A stretch of 64,000 bases of DNA from Marivita sp046591575 (GTDB taxonomy: Bacteria > Pseudomonadota > Alphaproteobacteria > Rhodobacterales > Rhodobacteraceae): positions 62,001 to 126,000 of the forward strand of contig NZ_JBIQWA010000008.1 of the NCBI RefSeq assembly GCF_046591575.1, read 5' to 3'. This document shows positions 16,799 to 23,953 of the stretch, piece by piece (the first letter of the stretch is position 1; every line of letters begins with the position of its first letter). A model generated the notes under the pieces. That model was not told the origin of the DNA. It searched no databases and saw nothing but the letters and a program-made list of their open reading frames with translations. The position numbers and the translations under genes were made by a program.

Positions 16799-19171
16799 TC
16801 AAGATCTTGGCTTTTCCTTCTTCGGATCATACGCGGCCAGATCGGCGCGAATGGTGGCAGGCAAGCGTTTCTGGTGACCATCCAGCTTTCCGATTTCCAG
16901 CTGCGTTCCCGGCTCGGAGTGAGCGACATCAACGCGCGCCATGGCGATATTACGGCCTAACAGCGGAGACCGCATGGACGACGTTATCTCACCGATCTGC
17001 GCGCGTCCCACATGCACACAATCGCCATGTCCCACTTCGACATTGCTGTCGATGTCCAGACCAACCAATTTGCGCGCCGGTGTTTCTTTGCGGCGGATCA
17101 ATGCCTCGCGGCCAATAAAATCGTCGGGTTTCGACTTGAGCGGGACCGTGAAGCCAACACCGGCTTCAAATGGATCGGTCTGATCGCTGAAATCGTATCC
17201 CGCAAAGATCAGCCCCGCTTCGATCCGCACCATGTCGAGCGCTTCAAGTCCCATGGGCCGGATGCCGTGGTCTTGCCCGGCCTCCCAAACGGCGTCGAAC
17301 ACCTCGCCTGCATGTTTGGGATGGCAGAAAATCTCGTAGCCCAATTCTCCGGTATAGCCCGTGCGGCTGACCACGATGGGCGTGCCATGTTCGTCGAACA
17401 GACGTGCGGGCGTAAACCGGAACCAATCCAGATCATCCAGATCCGGGTGATGCGGCAAGCTGAAGATGATCTTGCGCATCAGGTCGCGGCTTTCGGGCCC
17501 CTGCACAGCGATGTTGTGCTGCATATCTGTCGAAGACCGGATCAATACCTTAAGCCCCAGCTCTTCGGCTTTTTCACGAATCCACTCTCCGCCGTAATCC
17601 GAGCCGCCAATCCAGCGGAAATTGTCCTTGGCAAGACGGAACACCGTGCCATCGTCGATCATCCCGCCATGCGGATAACACATCGCGGTATAGACCACGC
17701 CGCCAACAGGCAGCGTTTTCATGTTGCGCGTAAAGACATACTGGCACAATGCTTCGCTGTCCGGGCCGGTGATCTCGAACTTGCGCAAGGGCGACAGGTC
17801 GAGCACCACGCATTTCTCGCGGCAGGCATGGTATTCCTCGATCGGGCCAGCCGTCGACATGCAATTGGCAAGCCAGTAGCCGTTATATTCGATGAAGTTG
17901 TCGGTGAAGCGATCGAAGCGATCGTGGAAACCTGTCTGCTTGGTCATTTTAGCTTCCGAGTCGGGCGTTGGCCGGTAGGCTACCGCGTGTTGGAATTTCT
18001 CTTCGCCGCTATAGGTGCGGACGTGAATATCGGTCGGGTTCCAGCCATTGGCGGCCGAAGTGTCATCAGGACAAGCCGAACTGACACACACAATGTCGGT
18101 CAGCGCCTGCAACAGCACATAATCCCCGGGGCGTGACCACGGCTCATCGGAATAGAGCACACCATGATCATCCAGGAACGTATTGAAGAAAAAATTGATC
18201 GCCATCCATCCAGGGCGACCGGGAACGCCATGCGGCGCAAGGGCCGCGTTGAAATTGTCGGTGCAATTCACGTGGCCGGGATAGCCGATGTCGTCGTAAT
18301 ATTTGGCCGCACAGGCCATCGCAAAGGCATCATGCCGACCACAGGTATCCTGCACAACGCGCACAAGCGGCTTTTCGTCCTGATCATAATATTTGGCGTG
18401 AAGCCCCGGCACCGGGTAGATGCAGTGCTGAATTGTCCGCGTTGTCGTCACATCCAGTGGATGCGCGATCCCCTTGTCAAGCTTGCGTGCATCAAAACAC
18501 TGGAAATCCGTACACTGACGACCATCCACATCAAGGATCTGGATATAGTCCCCCGCTTTCACGAAATACGCTTCGGCTGTTGCGGAATGCACCCGAACGT
18601 CTGCAAGCGGATCTGCCAACGGGTCCGGCAATTCAAATTTCGGCAGACGCTTGATCGTCGCACGGCGCACATACACTGTCAGGGGTGTCGACGTGTTTTG
18701 CGCCTCGAAATCCATAATCCCACCCGGAGCCGCAATAATGGCAACACCATCTTGCGTTGCTGTGAACTCTGCAGTGGTGCGGGCGGGTGTTGTGGACTCG
18801 AAAAGATGAACAGCAGGCGCGCCTGCCAGATCAAGGCCGCGTGCCTCGATTCCCAGACGCAGGCTGCGTAAAGACGTATCCGATGACGTCAGAAGCGCCT
18901 GAAGTCCGGTGGCTTCTGCATGGCCGGTGGCCCCGATCACACCTGGATCAATAGAACCATCAGGGCGCGCACAGACGATTTCACACGGCTGACCGCCTTC
19001 GGTATTTTCAATCTCAAGCCGATCTCCCGCTTCCAAGCGGACCAGGATCGCGCCGCTGCCCTCGACGACATATCGTTCGGTTCCGGCAGGCATCGAGAAA
19101 ACCTGTGGTTCATAAATCCCGCTTGGGCGGGGTGGCCCCGGGACGACGTTGGGATACCCGGTATCAAGCAT
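16799..19171 (-). CDS. DUF1989-GcvT fusion, putative folate-dependent demethylase
   Basis: 790-aa multidomain protein. Residues about 190-395 form a DUF1989 (urea carboxylase-associated) domain; about 410-675 a GcvT aminomethyltransferase N-domain (TGPDSEALCQYVFTRN, GGMIDDGTVFRL, NIAVQGPESRDLM, SRTGYTGELGYEIF); about 690-780 the GcvT C-terminal barrel. Residues 1-185 look like a degenerate DUF1989 copy, sharing AGD, a beta strand and a GQPCEIV/GRQCTDF pattern with the second. The GcvT fold binds THF and accepts C1 groups, so a THF-dependent demethylase is plausible, fitting the folD-fhs neighbours. The start at MLDTGYP is set by AGGAGGG six bases upstream. Substrate unknown. Confidence 0.75.
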   Translation of the reverse strand: MLDTGYPNVVPGPPRPSGIYEPQVFSMPAGTERYVVEGSGAILVRLEAGDRLEIENTEGGQPCEIVCARPDGSIDPGVIGATGHAEATGLQALLTSSDTSLRSLRLGIEARGLDLAGAPAVHLFESTTPARTTAEFTATQDGVAIIAAPGGIMDFEAQNTSTPLTVYVRRATIKRLPKFELPDPLADPLADVRVHSATAEAYFVKAGDYIQILDVDGRQCTDFQCFDARKLDKGIAHPLDVTTTRTIQHCIYPVPGLHAKYYDQDEKPLVRVVQDTCGRHDAFAMACAAKYYDDIGYPGHVNCTDNFNAALAPHGVPGRPGWMAINFFFNTFLDDHGVLYSDEPWSRPGDYVLLQALTDIVCVSSACPDDTSAANGWNPTDIHVRTYSGEEKFQHAVAYRPTPDSEAKMTKQTGFHDRFDRFTDNFIEYNGYWLANCMSTAGPIEEYHACREKCVVLDLSPLRKFEITGPDSEALCQYVFTRNMKTLPVGGVVYTAMCYPHGGMIDDGTVFRLAKDNFRWIGGSDYGGEWIREKAEELGLKVLIRSSTDMQHNIAVQGPESRDLMRKIIFSLPHHPDLDDLDWFRFTPARLFDEHGTPIVVSRTGYTGELGYEIFCHPKHAGEVFDAVWEAGQDHGIRPMGLEALDMVRIEAGLIFAGYDFSDQTDPFEAGVGFTVPLKSKPDDFIGREALIRRKETPARKLVGLDIDSNVEVGHGDCVHVGRAQIGEITSSMRSPLLGRNIAMARVDVAHSEPGTQLEIGKLDGHQKRLPATIRADLAAYDPKKEKPRS

Positions 19172-19270
19172 AATCGACCCTCCTGGCATTTGCCTTCACG
19201 GAAAAAATTATTAATCTTGAGAATATACGTCGCGTGACACTGGCGCAAGAGATTCAAACACAACACGTCA

Positions 19271-19278
19271 TACCCAAT
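19271..19278 (-). promoter_or_regulatory. TGGGTA-type motif in the DUF1989-GcvT / DMT divergent region
   Basis: TACCCAAT on the plus strand (ATTGGGTA on the minus strand) in the 120-base divergent gap. It matches the motif seen upstream of sga and of the formate dehydrogenase operon. Possible shared operator; no experimental basis. Confidence 0.3.
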
Positions 19279-19291
19279 AGGACCAATATAT

Positions 19292-20137
19292 ATGAGCACA
19301 TTGTTTTTCGGTTTGATTGCAGCGTTTTGCTGGGGTCTGCATGATATCGCAGTACGCTATCTAAGCCGAACGGTTCCGCTCTTGGGGGCTTTGCTGGTGG
19401 TTCTTTTGACCGGACTGGCGTTTCAGACCGGTGTGATTCTGCTAAATGGCGCGCCGCTTTTTCCAACCGGACCTGCATTGTGGTATTCGATCGGGGCCGG
19501 CGTTGCCTTTCTGGTTGCGAGTCTGGGGTTGTATTACGCATTCGCCCGCGGACCAGTTCGACTTGTTAGCCCGATCATCGGGGCCTATCCAATCTTGTCG
19601 CTGACCTATGCCGCAATGGCCGGTGCCCCTGTGGCGGTCGATCAGGTGACAGCAGTTCTGGTGATCGTGGCCGCCGTTGGCATTGTGGCAATCCTGTCCG
19701 ACACAACAGCAGAGGACGTGCCGCCCAAAGGCCCAACGATTCTCTTTGCAATTCTGTCCGCAATCGGTTTTGCCACGACCTTCAAATTGGGACAGCTGGC
19801 CGGTGATACCGGTGGCGAATGGCAAAGCACCCTGGTTGCGCGCATCGTCGCGTTGGTTTTGCTGTGCTCCTACCTGCTTGCAGCCCGCCCGGACATTCGC
19901 ATCGGTCGCAAGGCGGTTTTGCCATTGATCACAATGGGCATTCTTGACGGCATTGCCCTTCTGGCTGTCTTTTCCGCCGCATCGCTACCGCGCCCCGAAT
20001 TTGCCGCCGTAGCCGCCTCGATGTTCGGTTTGTTCACCATCCTGCTCGCGCGTATCTTTCTTGACGAGCGGATGGCGTCGGCACAATGGGTTGGCTGTGT
20101 GGTGGCGTTTTTGGGTATCGGATATCTTGCGTTATAA
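19292..20137 (+). CDS. DMT-superfamily permease (EamA-like)
   Basis: 281-aa membrane protein with about ten predicted helices and two repeats of the EamA type; the second half ends ASMFGLFTILLARIFLDERMASAQWVGCVVAFLGIGYLAL, a typical DMT signature. It is divergent from the DUF1989-GcvT gene. DMT permeases often sit near methylamine and quaternary-amine gene clusters in roseobacters, where they are proposed to move C1/N1 compounds or metabolites, but no substrate can be read from sequence. ATG is the first possible start; the ribosome site is weak. Confidence 0.8.
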   Translation: MSTLFFGLIAAFCWGLHDIAVRYLSRTVPLLGALLVVLLTGLAFQTGVILLNGAPLFPTGPALWYSIGAGVAFLVASLGLYYAFARGPVRLVSPIIGAYPILSLTYAAMAGAPVAVDQVTAVLVIVAAVGIVAILSDTTAEDVPPKGPTILFAILSAIGFATTFKLGQLAGDTGGEWQSTLVARIVALVLLCSYLLAARPDIRIGRKAVLPLITMGILDGIALLAVFSAASLPRPEFAAVAASMFGLFTILLARIFLDERMASAQWVGCVVAFLGIGYLAL

Positions 20138-20169
20138 TCATCCGCCAGGCAAGCCAGCGCCGCTCAGCG

Positions 20170-21045
20170 TCAATTGCGCCAGCCTGCAGCTTGTTGGCGT
20201 TCATAAGCGCGGATCGCATTGCGCATCAGAATGGACACCGTTACCGGACCGACCCCACCGGGAACCGGGGTGATCCAGCCCGCAACCTCTTTGACAGCAT
20301 CGGTATCGACATCCCCGACAATCCGGGTACTGCCATCCGGTTCGACGATCTGATTGATGCCAATATCAATCACGGCTGCACCGGGTTTGACCATGTCAGC
20401 CCCAATCAAATGCGCCTTGCCCACCGCCACGACCACAACGTCGGCACGACGCGAGTGCATGGCAACCGATCTGGTAAGGTGATGGCACACCGTCACCGTC
20501 GCACCTTCGGCCATAAGCATCATCGCAGCGGGTTTTCCGACGATTTCGGAGTGGCCCACCATCACAACCTCAAGCCCCTTCATATCAAGACCTGTATCGC
20601 GGATCAGTTCGACCGCAGCCGCAGCCGTGCATGGGGCCATCGCCACATCGTTATAAACAATATTGCCGATTGAAGCCGGGTTCATCCCTTCCACATCCTT
20701 CAAAGGGTGGATGGCCGACTGAAGTGAGCGGACATTTATGTGTTCTGGCACCGGACGTTGCAGAATGACCCCAAGAACTTCGGGATCATCATTCATCCGC
20801 TGCAAAAGTTGCTTGCACTCTTCCTGCGTGATGTCGCCGCCCCAGAATTCCTGATCGAACGGCAAACCAGCCGCGGCAGCGGCACGCGCCTGATTTCGGA
20901 CGTACACCGCAACTTCCGGCACATCCCCGATCGAGATCGATACCAGCTTTCCAATACGACCGGCGGCCTGTGTTTTGGAACGAACCTCCGAGAGAATCCG
21001 TTCCCGCACAGGTTTGCCAAGCAACAAACGCGGGTCTGGTGTCAC
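20170..21045 (-). CDS. FolD paralogue with altered catalytic residues
   Basis: 291-aa homologue of methylene-THF dehydrogenase/cyclohydrolase, overlapping the upstream folD by 4 bases (ATGA). The fold signatures VGHSEIVGKPAAMMLM and GWITPVPGGVGPVTV are kept. At the catalytic lysine position (YxxxK, K56 in the human enzyme) it has Gln: Y48-V-R-N-Q52. The conserved KDVDG reads KDVEG (E119), and VQLPLP reads LQRPVP, keeping Q96. In human MTHFD1 those Lys and Asp residues are needed for cyclohydrolase chemistry. It could be a dehydrogenase-only enzyme, a partner of the canonical FolD, or act on another C1-folate. Family certain; activity open. Confidence 0.85.
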   Translation of the reverse strand: MTPDPRLLLGKPVRERILSEVRSKTQAAGRIGKLVSISIGDVPEVAVYVRNQARAAAAAGLPFDQEFWGGDITQEECKQLLQRMNDDPEVLGVILQRPVPEHINVRSLQSAIHPLKDVEGMNPASIGNIVYNDVAMAPCTAAAAVELIRDTGLDMKGLEVVMVGHSEIVGKPAAMMLMAEGATVTVCHHLTRSVAMHSRRADVVVVAVGKAHLIGADMVKPGAAVIDIGINQIVEPDGSTRIVGDVDTDAVKEVAGWITPVPGGVGPVTVSILMRNAIRAYERQQAAGWRN

Positions 21046-21944
21046 GCGGTCAAGCCCTCTGGCTCTGCAACGTCATTGGCGCGACAGCAGGCTGTAACCG
21101 TGTTTGCCAGCAAACACGCGATGGTCATGGGACCAACACCACCGGGAACAGGCGTGATCGCACCGGCCACTTCAGCGCAGCTGTCATAGTGACAATCGCC
21201 CACAAGCCGCGTTTTGCCTTCGCCCTTTTCGGGCGCATCAACACGGTTGATGCCCACATCAATCACCGTCGCCCCGGCTTTGATCCAGTCACCCGGAACC
21301 ATTTCTGGCCGACCGACAGCCGCCACCACAATGTCCGCACGGCGGACGACATCGGGCAGATCTTTGGTGCGGCTATGTGCAATGGTGACCGTGCAGCTGT
21401 CATTGAGCAAAAGCTGCGCCATCGGCTTGCCCACAATGTTCGAACGTCCAATCACCACCGCGTCCATACCGGACAGGCTTCCGTGATGGTCGCGCAGCAT
21501 CATCAGGCATCCGAGTGGCGTACAGGGAACCATCGATTTTTGGCCGGTTCCCAATAGACCGACATTCGAGATATGAAAGCCATCCACATCTTTCGCAGGA
21601 TCAATCGAATTGATCACCAGGTCTTCGTCAAGATGCCCGGGCAGCGGCAGCTGGACCAGAATCCCATGAACCTCGGGATCGGAATTCAGGCGATCAATCA
21701 GAGCCAGAAGATCAACCTCGGAGACATTCGCATCCAGCTTGTGCTCATAGGAGTTCATGCCGACTTCGACGGTCATCTTCCCCTTGGAACGCACATAGAC
21801 CTGACTGGCGGGATCTTCGCCAACCAGAACCACAGCCAATCCCGGTGTGATCCCGTGCTCAGTCTTCAATCGCGTTACGTGCTCGGCAACCTGACCGCGA
21901 ACTTTCGCGGCAAAGGCTTTTCCGTCTATGATTTGAGCTGTCAT
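21042..21944 (-). CDS. folD: Bifunctional methylene-THF dehydrogenase / methenyl-THF cyclohydrolase
   Basis: 300-aa canonical FolD converting methylene-THF to formyl-THF, linking methylamine-derived C1 units to Fhs and formate dehydrogenase. All key residues are present: Y50 and K54 (YVRSK), Q98 (GILVQLPLPGHLD), D121 (KDVDG), the NADP-binding VIGRSNIVGKPMAQLL, and ITPVPGGVGPMT. It precedes the divergent paralogue with a 4-base overlap, so the two are translated together. The fhs terminator lies upstream, so this pair probably uses a promoter in 21945-22210. Confidence 0.94.
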   Translation of the reverse strand: MTAQIIDGKAFAAKVRGQVAEHVTRLKTEHGITPGLAVVLVGEDPASQVYVRSKGKMTVEVGMNSYEHKLDANVSEVDLLALIDRLNSDPEVHGILVQLPLPGHLDEDLVINSIDPAKDVDGFHISNVGLLGTGQKSMVPCTPLGCLMMLRDHHGSLSGMDAVVIGRSNIVGKPMAQLLLNDSCTVTIAHSRTKDLPDVVRRADIVVAAVGRPEMVPGDWIKAGATVIDVGINRVDAPEKGEGKTRLVGDCHYDSCAEVAGAITPVPGGVGPMTIACLLANTVTACCRANDVAEPEGLTA

Positions 21945-22210
21945 GGCTCTGTCCCTTATTTTATGCGCTGCGTCCAGCGCCTAGAATGCACCGTTTGTCG
22001 CGGCAAACCCGCATATTGCCTATGTCACGAGAGCCGGGTCTGCGCGGAAACGAAAGTGCTGAATTGTCATTAAAGCGTTCTGGTCATCGGTATATGCGCA
22101 GGTCTTCTGGTTCAACCGCGTCCAAAGATCGGAACAGTGGATGCGTGGCGAAATGTGAAAAGCAACCGTGCAATCCGTTCGCTCAACGACAATGGTCAAA
22201 CCCAGGAAAC
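21945..22210. other. Intergenic region upstream of the folD pair
   Basis: 266 bases between the fhs terminator and folD with no convincing gene on either strand. It should carry the promoter of the folD pair, but no clear -35/-10 or operator was recognised. The TGGGTA motif of the other C1 promoters was not seen here. Confidence 0.4.
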
Positions 22211-22237
22211 ACCGGGCGGCGATCAATGCCGCCCGGT
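22211..22237 (-). terminator. Hairpin terminator after fhs
   Basis: Perfect 10-bp inverted repeat ACCGGGCGGC (22211-22220) and GCCGCCCGGT (22228-22237) with a 7-base loop, 10 bases downstream of the fhs stop in the leftward direction. The following U-run is weak (GTTTCC). It likely ends the fdhB-fdhA-fhs transcript. Confidence 0.65.
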
Positions 22238-22247
22238 CTGTTGTCGG

Positions 22248-23924
22248 TTAGAACAAGCCTTCGATCTGACCGTCTTCATTGAGGTGGATATTTTCGGCCG
22301 ACGGCACCCGCGGCAATCCGGGCATTGTCATGATCTCACCACACACCACAACGATGAACCCAGCACCTGCGCTCAGTCGCACTTCACGGACCGGCACGGA
22401 ATGCCCTGTCGGCGCGCCGCGAAGGTTTGGATCGGTTGAGAAGCTGTATTGCGTTTTGGCCATACACACCGGCAGGTTGCCGTAACCCTGATCTTCCCAA
22501 AGCTTGAGCTGATCGCGGATCTTCTTGTCCATCAGCGCCTCATCCGCACGGTAGATGCGCTTGGCAATCGTCTGGACTTTTTCTGCCAGCGGCATGTCAT
22601 CCGGGTAGATCGGTGCAAAGTCCGCCTCGCCCTTTTCGGCCACTTCTGCCACCTTGCGGGCCAGATCGGCAGAGCCTTCCGATCCCAGCTCCCAGTGACG
22701 GCTCAGCACCGCTTCGGCACCATGTTCAGACACGTAGGACTTGATCGCCTCCACTTCGGCATCGGTGTCGGTGACAAAGTGGTTAATCGCAACCACAACC
22801 GGCACGCCAAAGGATTTGAGGTTCTCGATGTGACGGCCCAGGTTCGGGCAACCGGCCTTGACCGCGTCAACGTTCTCGTCACCCAGATCGGCCTTTGCGA
22901 CGCCACCGTTCATCTTCATCGCGCGCACTGTCGCCACACAGACAACCACGCTCGGTGCGATACCGGCCTTGCGGCATTTGATGTTCATGAACTTTTCAGC
23001 GCCCAGATCGGCACCAAAACCCGCTTCGGTCACAACGTAATCCGCCAGTTTCAATGCTGTCGTCGTTGCGATCACCGAGTTACAGCCATGCGCAATATTG
23101 GCAAACGGTCCGCCATGAACAAAGGCTGCGTTGTTTTCAAGCGTTTGCACGAGGTTTGGCTGCATCGCGTCCTTTAGCAGAACCGTCATCGCGCCTTCGG
23201 CCTTGATGTCACGGCAGAAGACCGGGCTGCGGTCCCGGCGATAGGCCACGATCATGTCACCCAAACGCTTTTCCAGATCCTTGAGGTCTTTGGCCAGACA
23301 CAGGATTGCCATCACTTCCGATGCGACGGTGATGTCAAAACCCGCTTCGCGTGGGAAGCCATTAGCAACCCCCCCCAAAGACGCCGTGATCTGGCGCAGC
23401 GCGCGGTCGTTCATGTCAACGACGCGCTTCCACTGGACGCGGCGGATGTCAATCTCGGCCTCATTGCCCCAGTAAATATGGTTGTCGATCATCGCCGACA
23501 GTAAGCTGTGTGCGCTGGTAATCGCATGGAAATCGCCGGTAAAGTGAAGGTTCATGTCCTCCATCGGCACCACCTGCGCATAGCCACCCCCGGCAGCCCC
23601 GCCCTTCATCCCGAAGTTCGGCCCAAGAGACGCCTCGCGGATACAGATCATCGCCTTCTTGCCAATGTGGTTCAGACCATCGCCCAGACCCACGGTGGTG
23701 GTGGTCTTACCTTCACCCGCTGGTGTCGGGTTAATCGCAGTCACAAGGATCAGCTTGCCATCAGGGCGGTCCTGGACCGAATTGATAAATGCCTGACTTA
23801 CCTTGGCCTTATCATGGCCATACGGCAAAAGATCGTCAGATCCGATCCCAATCTTCTCGCCAATCTCCTGGATCGGACGCTTCTGCGCCTCTCGTGCAAT
23901 CTCGATATCCGTTTTGTAGGCCAT
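22248..23924 (-). CDS. fhs: Formate-tetrahydrofolate ligase
   Basis: 558-aa formyl-THF synthetase. It has the P-loop TPAGEGKTTTTVGLGDGLN, SLGPNFGMKGGAAGGGYAQVVPMEDMNLHFTGD, the folate-binding EAGFGADLGAEKFMNIKCR, and LSAGAGFIVVVCGEIMTMPGLPR near the C-terminus. It interconverts formate and formyl-THF with ATP, so it can run either as a source of C1-THF for the serine cycle or as the formate-releasing step toward formate dehydrogenase. It starts 29 bases after the formate dehydrogenase alpha gene and appears to be the last gene of that operon. Confidence 0.95.
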   Translation of the reverse strand: MAYKTDIEIAREAQKRPIQEIGEKIGIGSDDLLPYGHDKAKVSQAFINSVQDRPDGKLILVTAINPTPAGEGKTTTTVGLGDGLNHIGKKAMICIREASLGPNFGMKGGAAGGGYAQVVPMEDMNLHFTGDFHAITSAHSLLSAMIDNHIYWGNEAEIDIRRVQWKRVVDMNDRALRQITASLGGVANGFPREAGFDITVASEVMAILCLAKDLKDLEKRLGDMIVAYRRDRSPVFCRDIKAEGAMTVLLKDAMQPNLVQTLENNAAFVHGGPFANIAHGCNSVIATTTALKLADYVVTEAGFGADLGAEKFMNIKCRKAGIAPSVVVCVATVRAMKMNGGVAKADLGDENVDAVKAGCPNLGRHIENLKSFGVPVVVAINHFVTDTDAEVEAIKSYVSEHGAEAVLSRHWELGSEGSADLARKVAEVAEKGEADFAPIYPDDMPLAEKVQTIAKRIYRADEALMDKKIRDQLKLWEDQGYGNLPVCMAKTQYSFSTDPNLRGAPTGHSVPVREVRLSAGAGFIVVVCGEIMTMPGLPRVPSAENIHLNEDGQIEGLF

Positions 23925-23953
23925 GTCGTAGTCCCTATTGGTTGCAGCGCGCG

